Shown in pieces: positions 34,389 through 43,517 of a stretch of DNA of 64,000 nucleotides. The stretch covers positions 91,725 through 155,724 of the forward strand of contig DAZE01000012.1 in the NCBI GenBank assembly GCA_002507175.1. The letters run 5' to 3'. The notes beneath the pieces were generated by a model, which had not been told where the DNA came from, ran no database searches, and saw only the letters and a program-made list of their open reading frames with translations. How positions within the stretch are numbered: the stretch's first letter is position 1; every line of letters begins with the position of its first letter. The stretch is from Euryarchaeota archaeon UBA558 (GTDB taxonomy: Archaea; Thermoplasmatota; Poseidoniia; Poseidoniales; Thalassarchaeaceae). The translations under genes were made by a program, and so were the position numbers.

Positions 34389-35381
34389 TTGAAACAATCA
34401 GAGGGAGGCTTTGATATCGCCAATCCGATCATACAGATACGAGGCCTTCGGAAACTCTACGGGCCACACGTAGCGCTTGATGGCGTAGATCTTGACATTG
34501 GCACTGGAGGAGTGGGCATACTTGGCCCAAACGGCTCTGGTAAGTCTACTTTGTTCAAGTGTATTCTAGGCCTAATCAGAATAACAGAGGGCGGCGGTGA
34601 AGTACTCGGCAGGGATATCGTTACGATGGGCCCAGACATCAGATCGAAGATAGGGTACATGGCAGAATACGATTCTCTTGATCCGGGCCTAACTGCAGTT
34701 GACCAGGTCAGATATGCGGGGGAATTGCTTGGAATGAGGCCCGATCAGGCAACACAAAGAGCCCATGAGGTACTCCAATATGTCGGACTTCAAGATCAAC
34801 GCTATAGGAAGATAGAAACCTTCTCCACAGGAATGAGACAGGCTACTAAGTTAGCATGCGCGATTGTTCATGATCCTCAAATACTGTTTTGCGACGAGCC
34901 AACAAATGGCCTCGACGCCTCCGCAAGGCAATTCATGCTAGACACTCTGAGAAGAACTATTTCGGACGGAGGTGGAACTGTGATCATGACCAGCCATGTC
35001 ATGGAAGATATCCAAGGAGTGTGCGATAGGGTAGTCATGCTATCCGGCGGAAAAGTAGTCGTGGAAGGAAGAATAGACGAACTTGCCAGACAGATAACTC
35101 GGGAGGTCGAGATATCTGTGTGGGGTGGGGCCACCAAACTGGAACAATGGCTCCTCCAACACGGGCAAAAGGTTCGAAGAATGGGGAGGATAATGCGGAT
35201 CGAACACCAGGGCGATCAAACGATTAGAGCCATACTGGAAGGAGCGTCTGAAACCGGCGCACAGGTAAGGGTCTTGAGGGAGTATGAACCAGACTTGGAA
35301 GACATTTTCTTGTTGATAATGCGGAAGCTAGGCAAATCTGCAAAGAGCTCATCCGACTTGAAGGGGGTGCCCGGCAAGTGA
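34389..35381 (+). CDS. ABC transporter ATP-binding protein (first of two)
   Basis: 330 residues from a TTG start; no ATG lies closer to the domain. Walker A is GILGPNGSGKSTLF, the Q-loop region is MAEYDSLDP, the signature is FSTGMRQATKLA, Walker B is ILFCDEPTNGLD, and the switch histidine is in MTSHVMED. The C-terminal about 100 residues follow the pattern of ABC-2 exporter ATPases. It is the first gene of a run of five coupled genes (34389-40135), so it probably energises the permease starting at 35378 with a GTGA overlap. Confidence 0.93.
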   Translation: MKQSEGGFDIANPIIQIRGLRKLYGPHVALDGVDLDIGTGGVGILGPNGSGKSTLFKCILGLIRITEGGGEVLGRDIVTMGPDIRSKIGYMAEYDSLDPGLTAVDQVRYAGELLGMRPDQATQRAHEVLQYVGLQDQRYRKIETFSTGMRQATKLACAIVHDPQILFCDEPTNGLDASARQFMLDTLRRTISDGGGTVIMTSHVMEDIQGVCDRVVMLSGGKVVVEGRIDELARQITREVEISVWGGATKLEQWLLQHGQKVRRMGRIMRIEHQGDQTIRAILEGASETGAQVRVLREYEPDLEDIFLLIMRKLGKSAKSSSDLKGVPGK

Positions 35382-36385
35382 ACGACATCGTAGAAGAAGG
35401 CAGTCTTGGTGAGGCGGATATTGAAGCCGCCTATGGATCTGGGGATGGCGACCTCGATACCTCAGCCACAGTTGCAATGGCTCCAAAAGGGCAAATCTTC
35501 GAACAGATCTATCGTCCATGGAATGGGTCACTAGGGCCGAGGTGGGTCAGAAATTATGCAATTTACAGACATCACGTATACGGCATAATTTCGGGATCGG
35601 GGCATAGAAGGTACCACCCCTTCGTTAGACTGACCCTGCTCGTGGTCATACTCGGTTCGATGACTCCAATACTGATGTTACTCCTGTCTTCCATGGTGAG
35701 CGGAGATGCCACGGGCTTCCTGAACAGGATGTGGGGTGTGAATCGGTACAATCTTTGGGGGAACGTGTTGGGTTACTTCCCTCGAAATCTTTGCATGTGG
35801 CCCTTATTGACAGCGTTGGTTGTGGGTGGTTTGGTCTCGGATGATAGGAAAAATGGAACCAGTGCGCTGTATTTCTCAAGGCCAATTTCGAGATTGGACT
35901 ATGCGTCGATGAAATGGCTCAGTGCAGCTTCAGTATTAGCCACGGTCATTCTCTTGACTTACATGATGTATTATTCTGCTGCAATCGTATTCAAGGGTGA
36001 AGGTTGGGCCTTCATAGCAGATACGATTCCAATATTCCTTGGAGGGTTGGTGGCGGGATTCTTCCTTGTATTCACTTACACATCAATAGGCATAGCACTC
36101 TCAAGCATCAGCACGAGCAGATTCACGGCTTCGGTATCTTTCCTAGGATTGATTCTTGGGTCAAAGGTAGTTGCTTGGCTAGTTGAGATACAATTTGAGA
36201 CCACATACATCTACCTCCTGAGCCCATATGACTGCCTAGCTCATCTGGGACAATGGTTGGTGGGATTGCCACCAAACTATGATCACCCTCTCATCATGTC
36301 TGTTGTTTCTTTGTTAGCCATGAACGCAGCATCCCTCTCGATTTTCGCGACCCGCGTGTCATCCTTGGAGGTGACAAGAGAATGA
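35378..36385 (+). CDS. ABC-2 type permease, six-TM
   Basis: 335 residues from a GTG start coupled to the upstream ATPase. An N-terminal acidic segment of about 60 residues (VEEGSLGEADIEAAYGSGDGD) precedes the membrane part, with helices such as LTLLVVILGSMTPILMLLLSSMV, MWPLLTALVVGGLVSDD, ASVLATVILLTYMMYYSAAI and FLGGLVAGFFLVFTYTSIGI. The RKNGTSALYFSRPISR segment after the second helix is typical of ABC-2 permeases that mate with the ATPase. The substrate is unknown. Confidence 0.85.
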   Translation: MNDIVEEGSLGEADIEAAYGSGDGDLDTSATVAMAPKGQIFEQIYRPWNGSLGPRWVRNYAIYRHHVYGIISGSGHRRYHPFVRLTLLVVILGSMTPILMLLLSSMVSGDATGFLNRMWGVNRYNLWGNVLGYFPRNLCMWPLLTALVVGGLVSDDRKNGTSALYFSRPISRLDYASMKWLSAASVLATVILLTYMMYYSAAIVFKGEGWAFIADTIPIFLGGLVAGFFLVFTYTSIGIALSSISTSRFTASVSFLGLILGSKVVAWLVEIQFETTYIYLLSPYDCLAHLGQWLVGLPPNYDHPLIMSVVSLLAMNAASLSIFATRVSSLEVTRE

Positions 36386-37314
36386 ACTCAACCCCCGCAA
36401 TCGCACTGGATCACGTATCGAAATGGTACGGTCAGGTGATAGGGGTCAATGACGTGTCACTCGCAATCGATGGGGGCGTCACCGGCATACTAGGCATGAA
36501 CGGGGCCGGCAAGTCGACTCTGTTCAAACTGCTAATGGGGAGATTGAGACCCAGCAATGGATCTGTCAAGCTTTTCGGAACAGACCCATGGGAGACTACA
36601 TCCCCCTACAGGAGGGTGGGTTACGTAAGTGAGTCAGAGAAGATGTATGACTGGATGACGTCACTAGACTTCGTGTCCACTTTGGCAAGGTTGCATGGCA
36701 TGACCAGGTATGAGGCCGAAAAGCGTGCAGAGCAGGCGTTGAGTTTCGTGGATCTAGAGGGCGTTCTCAACAAAGAGATCGGGAAATATAGCAAGGGGAT
36801 GAGGCAGAGGGTAAAAATAGCCGCAGCATTGGTCCATGAACCTGACCTATTGATACTTGATGAACCTCTACATGGTTGCGATCCATTAGCCAGAACGAGC
36901 ATAATGAACGTAATCAGAGAAATGGGGTCCAGGGGCAAAACTGTCTTGGTTTCAAGTCATATTCTGGAGGAGATTGAGAGAATTACCGAGCAAATCGTGA
37001 TCCTGCACTCCGGAAAATTGGTCGCGCTCGGAAATCTCCACGCAATTAGAGCCATGCTTGACAAACACCCTCACAGGATTTTGATACGCTGCGCTGACTC
37101 GCGGGCGCTTGCATCTACTTTCATCGATCAGCAATCAGTCTATGGGGTTAGGTTCATCGACAATGAAAGCTTAGAGATCATGACAAAGGATCTCTCTGAG
37201 GCACATCAATTACTTCCCATGCTTATCTTGAAGTCTGGAATACAGATCTATTCTATCGAGAATCCAGATGATAATCTTGAGTCCTTGTTGGGGTATTTGG
37301 TAGGCGATGCATAA
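36382..37314 (+). CDS. ABC transporter ATP-binding protein (second)
   Basis: 310 residues, start overlapping the permease stop (ATGA). Walker A is ILGMNGAGKSTLF, the signature is YSKGMRQRVKIAAAL, Walker B is LLILDEPLHGCDP and the H-loop is VSSHILEEIE. It resembles the first ATPase only moderately, so the two half-sites could form either two separate exporters or one heterodimer. The RQRV-type signature region and the C-terminal domain are as in multidrug/lipid ABC-2 exporters. The next gene, the second permease, begins at its final base. Confidence 0.93.
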   Translation: MNSTPAIALDHVSKWYGQVIGVNDVSLAIDGGVTGILGMNGAGKSTLFKLLMGRLRPSNGSVKLFGTDPWETTSPYRRVGYVSESEKMYDWMTSLDFVSTLARLHGMTRYEAEKRAEQALSFVDLEGVLNKEIGKYSKGMRQRVKIAAALVHEPDLLILDEPLHGCDPLARTSIMNVIREMGSRGKTVLVSSHILEEIERITEQIVILHSGKLVALGNLHAIRAMLDKHPHRILIRCADSRALASTFIDQQSVYGVRFIDNESLEIMTKDLSEAHQLLPMLILKSGIQIYSIENPDDNLESLLGYLVGDA

Positions 37315-38945
37315 TGTCAGGGTCAGAGATCAATGACTCGGAGGGCAGGCGATTGTCCACCACGGTATGGACTGCGCTCGATCGAAAGGCAGGGGCGGTG
37401 ATTGAGTTGACGATCAAACAACTGCGGAACAAGACATCAACATGGACGGTGTTCGGCGTTTCAACCCTGCTCCTGATCCTCCTATCCGCATTCTACGTGG
37501 ATTCTGTGCGTGATGGATTCGAATCCATAGACAACGACGGAGATTCGGTTGACTATGACGGGGACGGATATCCTCTGGGGCAGGAGAGAAAGTACGGTTC
37601 GAGTGACTTCAACCCAGACGAATACCCTGGCTCTGGGCTGTTCATCCCAGAGGGTGAAATTTACTACAACGGGCCCAGATCCCATACGGGAAATCACTCC
37701 TGGGATGCTGATGGCCCCTCACTGTTTTCGGGTTCCTGGGACAACATCTTGGATTATTACCCTGAGGCGGATGAGCCTTGCCCGGAAATTATCGGTGAGG
37801 ATCTAGAGAACACGCCATACGGTTGGTCGCCATATTCTTGCGTCATGGCCAATGAGGACAGATATCTACAGTTCCTGAGGTTCGAGGGAAACGGTACCCT
37901 CACTGTCGCACAAGGGTGGTATGGAATCTATGGCGTCGTGACCGAGAGGTTCCAAGTCGCGCCCGATCCACCGGAGGCCTACATCGATGAAGATGGGATC
38001 GACTGGGACCCAGATAACCCGTCAAGTAGCCAAGGTTTTGACGATGACGGTGATTGCACAAGGTCCGAGTACCCCGAGCAAATCGCCGCTGATAACGACG
38101 ACTCAAACAGGAACCGAATCCCATGCGACGTACTTTGGACTAGGAATGCGGATGGATCGGTAATTCAGATTCAACCTGACATGTTAGTCGATGAGGACCC
38201 CGTTGATTCCGAGTTGATGGGGGAGTCTTCGCATAGGTCATTCATTATAATCACCGGGAAAATTGCATTTACCATGATAATCGGAATTTTCCTCCCTCTG
38301 TTCTTAGCATTGGGATTGATTAGAGATGAGAGTGAGAATGGCACCTTACATTACTTGCTATCGAAACCCATCCACAGAGGCGAGTTCATTGTATACAGGC
38401 TATCTGGTTACCTGATATTTTCAGGAGGATTCGTCCTCCTCATGTCCCTCCTCATGGCCTTTGTGACTGTTTTCTTGGGGCCCGACGGCAATCGTTTGGC
38501 GGATTTCAACATATGGTTCGGGATCGGCGCGGTGACTGTCCTGTCGCTAGCCGCATACGGGTCTATCTTCAATGCAATGGGGCTCATGTCTCCAAAATAC
38601 GGCGTTTACCTAGCACTCATTTACGGAGTCTATGAGTTTGCAATGGCGGTTATGACCCTCTTCGGGGCTGAACTAGTGCCTGTGATATCGGTGTCACACT
38701 GGTCCCTGCAGATGATCGATGCCGTGGTGCTAGTTGCATGGCCAGACACCATCATGCTCTCTCAAATGTCAACAGCGTTCAACATCGACTCCGGCTTGAG
38801 CTTCTTCTGGAGGCCTCCCTTGCACACGTTCGGCACTGGATCTCCGGCACTTGCTATCGGACTCAGCATCACAGTTCTAATGGCCTTCATTTCGTTGCCC
38901 ATACTTGTCGGTCAGTCCATATTCAAAAGGAGGGAGATAGATTGA
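37314..38945 (+). CDS. ABC-2 type permease with large Asp-rich ectodomain
   Basis: 543 residues. A first membrane helix (WTVFGVSTLLLILLSAFYV, about residues 42-60) is followed by an extracytoplasmic region of about 250 residues rich in Asp and Gly. Its stretches IDNDGDSVDYDGDGYP, DEDGIDWDPDN and FDDDGDCTRSEYPE look like calcium-binding EF-hand or thrombospondin-3-type loops. Four cysteines lie in this region. About five further helices follow after HRSFIIITGKIAFTMIIG, and RDESENGTLHYLLSKPIHRGE is the ABC-2 coupling segment. Such an ectodomain suggests binding of an external substrate or partner. The first and second ATPase genes precede it. Confidence 0.85.
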   Translation: MSGSEINDSEGRRLSTTVWTALDRKAGAVIELTIKQLRNKTSTWTVFGVSTLLLILLSAFYVDSVRDGFESIDNDGDSVDYDGDGYPLGQERKYGSSDFNPDEYPGSGLFIPEGEIYYNGPRSHTGNHSWDADGPSLFSGSWDNILDYYPEADEPCPEIIGEDLENTPYGWSPYSCVMANEDRYLQFLRFEGNGTLTVAQGWYGIYGVVTERFQVAPDPPEAYIDEDGIDWDPDNPSSSQGFDDDGDCTRSEYPEQIAADNDDSNRNRIPCDVLWTRNADGSVIQIQPDMLVDEDPVDSELMGESSHRSFIIITGKIAFTMIIGIFLPLFLALGLIRDESENGTLHYLLSKPIHRGEFIVYRLSGYLIFSGGFVLLMSLLMAFVTVFLGPDGNRLADFNIWFGIGAVTVLSLAAYGSIFNAMGLMSPKYGVYLALIYGVYEFAMAVMTLFGAELVPVISVSHWSLQMIDAVVLVAWPDTIMLSQMSTAFNIDSGLSFFWRPPLHTFGTGSPALAIGLSITVLMAFISLPILVGQSIFKRREID

Positions 38946-40135
38946 GCGTTGATATGGATAAGTTCGAGGGAGACCTCTCAACCCTTTGGAGGTTCGACGT
39001 CCTCCCTCCGATCAAGAGACTCTCTTGGTGGTGGTGGTGGTTCATCCTCATTCTCCCCGATCCGAAAAATCCGAAGAGGTCCAGACAATTGATGGTTCTA
39101 TGGTCCACGAAAGAGACACCATCGATTAGAGTAAATGACCACTGGTGGTCTCCAGGGGCTAGGATGGCGATTGATACCAATGCCGGCCACGTGTTGCCAG
39201 GTATGGTCTGCGCATGGTGGTATGATGGGGATCGTATGTTCGAGCCTGCTCGGATGACAGAGTGCAGAATTGCCGCCATGGATGACATGCACCCCGACTG
39301 GCCAAAAGATGGCATGGGCATCGGCGGAGGAGCGGTTATTCCGATACTCAAGGAGGACCTATCTTTTGGAATGGCCCCAGACCTGAGCAGGATGTGGCTT
39401 TCCTTCAAAACAGGATCAAAATCGGAACCCGGGCTACCAAAGTCGTTTCAAGCAGAGATGACCCCTTGGTGGCATCGGCCGAGCACTGCCACGTATGCAA
39501 ATAACGTGTATGCTCTGGGAATGGGCTACGACATCCTGAGGATACACGGCATGAAGGCAAGCGTAAAAATCGATGAAGAAGAGGTCCAAGGGACTGCTTA
39601 CTTCCAGAAAGTGACAGTTCAAGCCCCCAGTGTGCCATGGTTCTGGGGCTTCCTCCATTTCGACGATGGGACTTATCTTGATTGGTTCCTGCCACATGTG
39701 TCTATGTCAATGACAAAAAAGGATTCGAAACCATGGGCCAAAAGAGACTCATTCAGATGGCCAAAGAACGCAAGAGGGGTGATGCATGACAGGTCAAGAG
39801 ACACAACTGAGAGGCTGGAATATGGAAGTGTGGAACTCTTGAGACCCAACGAGAAGGATCGCCTACTAGACTCAGACGGGCACCCACTACCCAGGTTCTT
39901 GATCAAGCTGCGCAATGAAACGACAAACATCGAGCTTCGGGTAAGGGCTACTTCAAGGGCACATTGGTCTTTCGACCAACCAACCAGGGCGGGATTCACC
40001 AGCCATCTAACCTACAATGAGTACCCGCTGGAGGTCGAGACTCTGAGGATCGTTGACCACAACGGGGAGAGGGGGCTAGATGACTATGGCTGGATCAGGG
40101 GTAATGCCGAACATGCTTGGGGAATACTAAATTGA
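38942..40135 (+). CDS. Unrecognised Trp-rich protein in the ABC operon
   Basis: About 397 residues from a TTG that overlaps the permease stop (TTGA); an ATG at 38954 is a possible alternative. No family is identified. The N-terminal part has five consecutive tryptophans followed by FILILPDPKN (RLSWWWWWFILILP), then a beta-rich, Trp/Met-rich body. The segment EVQGTAYFQKVTVQAP-WFWGFLHFDDGTYL weakly recalls CrtC/AttH lipocalin-like hydratases, but this is a guess. No signal peptide or later membrane helix is seen. Coupling to the exporters suggests it handles the same lipid or other substrate. Confidence 0.6.
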   Translation: MSVDMDKFEGDLSTLWRFDVLPPIKRLSWWWWWFILILPDPKNPKRSRQLMVLWSTKETPSIRVNDHWWSPGARMAIDTNAGHVLPGMVCAWWYDGDRMFEPARMTECRIAAMDDMHPDWPKDGMGIGGGAVIPILKEDLSFGMAPDLSRMWLSFKTGSKSEPGLPKSFQAEMTPWWHRPSTATYANNVYALGMGYDILRIHGMKASVKIDEEEVQGTAYFQKVTVQAPSVPWFWGFLHFDDGTYLDWFLPHVSMSMTKKDSKPWAKRDSFRWPKNARGVMHDRSRDTTERLEYGSVELLRPNEKDRLLDSDGHPLPRFLIKLRNETTNIELRVRATSRAHWSFDQPTRAGFTSHLTYNEYPLEVETLRIVDHNGERGLDDYGWIRGNAEHAWGILN

Positions 40136-40156
40136 AATGAACCCTTGTGGTATATC

Positions 40157-41092
40157 ATGGCTGGGTCTGACACCAACCTAATCAAGCCCATCAGACAAAA
40201 AATACCAACAATGACAGAAAGCGAAGAAATCCTCTGGATTGGAAGCCCAACGTCCCGCAGTATGTTCGGGAGGTACATGCTCGGAGGGGCGATACTTGCA
40301 ACGTACCTCATCTTCTGGTGGGCGAACGTGGTCGACAGGCCAACGGGCGAGGGCCAGTTAGCCTTCTTGGTAAAATCAACACATCTTTTCGCGGATCTAA
40401 CCGGCGTCGCCGGACTGTTCGCAACCTTGCTGATAGTTGCGAAATTCATTCACTTTCAAAATGGCCCTATGTCGGGAAAATGGACCTTGATGTGGACGGT
40501 GATTTCAGCATCGGCTCCGATTTTCTGGGCAGGAGTTGAAACTGGCTTCGACGTTGCTGGAATCATAAAATCAGAGGCTTCAACTACACCAGCATTCAGC
40601 GAGGGGCATTATTTGCTGTTGGGGGCTTTTTTCTCTTTCACGATGATTTCCATGTCTGCGATTTACCAAAGATCATTCACCTATGCAATTACGAATAAGA
40701 GAATTCACTTGATAAAGAAATTCATGTATGTAGATGCTTCAAGTCAAAGCATTGGATACGACAGGATAGAGAATCTTATCGTGGATACAACTGTATTCGG
40801 AAGACTGCTCAGGTTTGGAACCATTCAAATTTTGACGGCATCTGGCTTGAATGTAGGCTCAGAGACTACCTCGGCCTCGGCCGGCATAGCAGGCGACCCA
40901 TCAATTTCCGACTCCGGAGATAAAAGTAAGAAGCTACTCTCAAGGATAGGGCTGATCATTTCTTTCAGAAGAAGCAGGCCTAAGGCAATAAACACTCCAG
41001 AATCTTGTATCTACGGAATCCATTCTCCTGAAAGCATACATCAACTAATCAACCAAGCATCTGATCAGTTTAAACAGAATAGCGGGGACTGA
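40157..41092 (+). CDS. Membrane protein with bacterial PH-like domain
   Basis: About 311 residues from the ATG at 40157. Four helices are apparent (YMLGGAILATYLIFWW, DLTGVAGLFATLLIVAKFI, WTLMWTVISASAPIFWAG and LLLGAFFSFTMISMSAIY). The region after them, FTYAITNKRIHLIKKFMYVDASSQSIGYDRIENLIVD (interpreted in parts), has the strand pattern of bPH2 membrane-associated domains (typically YxxTxxRIxxxxG). A Ser/Gly-rich linker follows. These proteins are widespread and of unknown function. The gene starts 21 bases after the Trp-rich protein gene. Confidence 0.65.
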   Translation: MAGSDTNLIKPIRQKIPTMTESEEILWIGSPTSRSMFGRYMLGGAILATYLIFWWANVVDRPTGEGQLAFLVKSTHLFADLTGVAGLFATLLIVAKFIHFQNGPMSGKWTLMWTVISASAPIFWAGVETGFDVAGIIKSEASTTPAFSEGHYLLLGAFFSFTMISMSAIYQRSFTYAITNKRIHLIKKFMYVDASSQSIGYDRIENLIVDTTVFGRLLRFGTIQILTASGLNVGSETTSASAGIAGDPSISDSGDKSKKLLSRIGLIISFRRSRPKAINTPESCIYGIHSPESIHQLINQASDQFKQNSGD

Positions 41093-41161
41093 CCTCGATC
41101 GGGAACAAACATATCGTTGATAACCAGACTGCACCCACGACCTGATAGGAGTGAGACGACA

Positions 41162-41704
41162 ATGGCAGAAGATATCGTGACGGCAGCGGCCCAGCAAATA
41201 ACCCAAGGTGATTACATGGGGGCAATGGTCATCTTCGAAGAGCACATCACTAGCTCCCCTGACGACCCATCAGGGTATCATGGGTGGGCAGAGGCAGCTC
41301 TCTTCGAGATACAAGAAAATGGAAACCTCGATGATAAGGGGAACGACAGAATAAATGAGGGGCAGGTTCAGTCTTACTTGCGCAGGGCTTGTTCACTCGC
41401 TCCAGATAATGCGGACTACAGGGCTGCCTACGCAAATGCTTTGATTGAGTTCGACAGAATACCCATGGCAGTCCGGGAATTGAGGAAACTTGTGGACTTA
41501 GGCTCTAATTCCGAAGAGGTGGATATCTCATTTCACCTATACGAGGCGGCAAGATTACTAATAGAATCAATTGATGTAAAGACAAATTTCGATAGAAGCG
41601 CCCCAATAGCAAGACAGTTCATCAAGGACGCAGTTGAGTTTTCCTTATTGGGCCTCGGTTTCCAGTCTGTCGATGAAGCGATGGAATACCTAATTGAGGA
41701 TTGA
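41162..41704 (+). CDS. TPR-like helical protein
   Basis: About 180 residues from the ATG at 41162. Helical repeats of the tetratricopeptide kind are seen: GDYMGAMVIFEEHITSSPDD, YHGWAEAALFEIQ, SYLRRACSLAPDNADYRAAYANALIEFDR and AVRELRKLVDLGSNSEEV. Such repeats mediate protein contacts. No catalytic domain is present. The stop overlaps the truA start (TTGA region), so it is co-translated with truA; whether it assists TruA is unknown. Confidence 0.7.
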   Translation: MAEDIVTAAAQQITQGDYMGAMVIFEEHITSSPDDPSGYHGWAEAALFEIQENGNLDDKGNDRINEGQVQSYLRRACSLAPDNADYRAAYANALIEFDRIPMAVRELRKLVDLGSNSEEVDISFHLYEAARLLIESIDVKTNFDRSAPIARQFIKDAVEFSLLGLGFQSVDEAMEYLIED

Positions 41705-42600
41705 GTGTGTCAGACGGTCCTGTGGGCGGAAGTTTTCTGATTGCAGCTGGATACCATGGCTCTGAGTTCTGTGGCTCTCAGATACAACCCGAGGATGTCA
41801 CAGTTCAGGGCGAGATCCAAGAGGCCGTACAAGACCTAGGGTGGACCCATAGGGGGGCCGTCAGAGTCTCCTCAAGAACTGACTCAGGCGTCAGCGCAAG
41901 AATGAACCTGATAGATCTGCAGCTGGATAGTGAGTTGATGCAGCAGTTGGATGCAAACATGGTATTGAGGGCACTCGGGGACAGGTCATCTTCCAATCTA
42001 TGTCTATGGGGTGCTGTGAAGAGGCATAGCACGATTCCCGTTCGCGTAGCATCTTCAAGGACATACCTCTATCGGCTGGATATGATACCGGGGTGGAATC
42101 CAGGTGCAGACCCTGATAAGTTGGAACGCGCATGCGAATTATTCATCGGGAATCACGATTTCTCAGCTTTCTCAAGGCCCGACCAAGACAGAACGCCTAT
42201 TCGTACGGTGGATGATTGTAGGTTATGGATGAGACCGGACGGCTATGTGATCGGGCTTATCATATCTGCAGAGTCATTTCTGTGGAATCAAGTTAGGAAA
42301 ATAGCTTCGTGTTTAATGCGAGTAAGTAATGATGATGTCGGGCCAACGGAGATCCAACAAGCCCTGTCTTTCCCCGAAACTGCTCGGGACTTTGGAAGGG
42401 CCCCAGCAGATGCACTCGTTCTCTGGCAGATAGATCACCAAGACGCGCCAAAGTCTTGGTCATCTGAATTGCCGTCTACTGCAGTAATACCACTCTCTGG
42501 GAACACGGAGCCCAGGGTGTTCCAAAGATGGAGAAACATGGCATTGGTGGAAATTAGGCTTATGTTAGAGTTTGATTGGACTAGTAGGATCATTCGATGA
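41701..42600 (+). CDS. truA: tRNA pseudouridine synthase TruA family
   Basis: 299 residues from a TTG coupled to the upstream stop; a GTG at 41707 is also possible. The conserved catalytic segment is SSRTDSGVSARMNLIDLQ, with the essential aspartate in RTDSGV. YHGSEFCGSQIQPEDVTVQGEI at the N-terminus (first about 20 residues of the domain) and SRTYLYRLDMIPGW are further family marks. It isomerises uridines 38-40 of the anticodon stem. Its last bases overlap the 3' end of the convergent ribK gene. Confidence 0.93.
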   Translation: MSVSDGPVGGSFLIAAGYHGSEFCGSQIQPEDVTVQGEIQEAVQDLGWTHRGAVRVSSRTDSGVSARMNLIDLQLDSELMQQLDANMVLRALGDRSSSNLCLWGAVKRHSTIPVRVASSRTYLYRLDMIPGWNPGADPDKLERACELFIGNHDFSAFSRPDQDRTPIRTVDDCRLWMRPDGYVIGLIISAESFLWNQVRKIASCLMRVSNDDVGPTEIQQALSFPETARDFGRAPADALVLWQIDHQDAPKSWSSELPSTAVIPLSGNTEPRVFQRWRNMALVEIRLMLEFDWTSRIIR

Positions 42601-43024
42601 TTAAGCGAACTTCGTCCCCATCGTTCACAGGCAACAATTCCCGTAGGAAAGAGGATGCGATAATCTCCGCAGTTTCGGTGTGCCTTGTAAGATCGGGAAT
42701 GAGTATGGCACATTTACACCAATTTTCACCTTTCTTGGAAATCATGGCCAAGAATGCGGTAGCGCCCCCGAAGGAACGCCCCTCCCTCTCGAAACCATGA
42801 ACTCTGACAGGATGAGCGACCCCTGCTCCTTCCAGTTCTTCAAGTCCTGCAAGAAATCTCAATTGTCTATATCTTTCGAGGTTTTCTTCCGACAACTCGA
42901 TGTTCAGCGTTCCCGGCCAAGCCGTGGCTCCGAGAATTTCTCTGAATTGATCTTGGTAATGGGTTTGGGCCATGAAGATCTGGGCGCGGCCAAGGCCGCT
43001 AGCCACTACGCCGGTCATTTCCAT
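42590..43024 (-). CDS. ribK: CTP-dependent riboflavin kinase
   Basis: 144 residues with the DUF120 archaeal riboflavin kinase pattern: VASGLGRAQIFMAQTHYQDQF, LGATAWPGTLNIEL (PGTLN is the hallmark) and FGGATAFLAMIS. Family members use CTP rather than ATP to make FMN. No winged-helix domain is attached, so this is the stand-alone kinase form. It is convergent with truA with 11 bases of overlap, and no other riboflavin gene is nearby. Confidence 0.92.
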   Translation of the reverse strand: MEMTGVVASGLGRAQIFMAQTHYQDQFREILGATAWPGTLNIELSEENLERYRQLRFLAGLEELEGAGVAHPVRVHGFEREGRSFGGATAFLAMISKKGENWCKCAILIPDLTRHTETAEIIASSFLRELLPVNDGDEVRLIIE

Positions 43025-43092
43025 TAGTTTACCCCAGAAATATGTTGCAATTAATACCCCGTATTATCCCCAGTCAAACTTCCACAGGCGAT

Positions 43093-43443
43093 TCATTCTC
43101 CCTTTTCGATCAAGGTAGCTCCAGTTTCAGTCCTGAATATCAAGCCGTCTTTCTTGACGTGGACACCCATGACAGCCTCCCTAGATCCATCTGGGAAGTC
43201 CATCAATGAATGCTCAACGAGGACGTCATCGTTTTCGTATATGCACCTTGAATCCAATATTACGACCTTATCATTGCTCATCATCATGTTCAGCATTTCT
43301 ACCATTTGATCTCTCGACATTTCCGTTCCAGATTGGTGTCTGACGAATGTAAAATCAGGGTGTAGCACCTCAGCATATAATGCAGCATCCCTTTGATCCA
43401 TTGCCCTTTCCATCTTTTCATACAGCGACATAATTGGCTCCAA
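43093..43443 (-). CDS. SnoaL/NTF2-like small protein
   Basis: 116 residues, or 112 if translation starts at the ATG at 43431. The alpha-plus-beta cone fold of SnoaL/DUF4440 proteins is suggested by the opening helix EKMERAMDQRDAALYAEVLHPDF, then TFVRHQSGTEMSRDQMVEML and VLVEHSLMDF strands. Histidines and aspartates typical of the pocket are seen, but the substrate is unknown. It is divergent from the KBL-family gene across 74 bases. Confidence 0.75.
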   Translation of the reverse strand: MEPIMSLYEKMERAMDQRDAALYAEVLHPDFTFVRHQSGTEMSRDQMVEMLNMMMSNDKVVILDSRCIYENDDVLVEHSLMDFPDGSREAVMGVHVKKDGLIFRTETGATLIEKGE

Positions 43444-43517
43444 TGGGCGAGAGCACTTTTATGTTCTTGAAATCCTTTTGAAAACAGCCATTTACTTCCG
43501 ACCTTCAGCTTAGTGAT

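Noticed and set aside
38738..38941. Upstream extension of the Trp-rich protein frame
   Set aside because: This part lies inside the preceding permease gene and has a His-rich random-looking composition. A start at 38942 or 38954 is more consistent with the overlap style of the operon.
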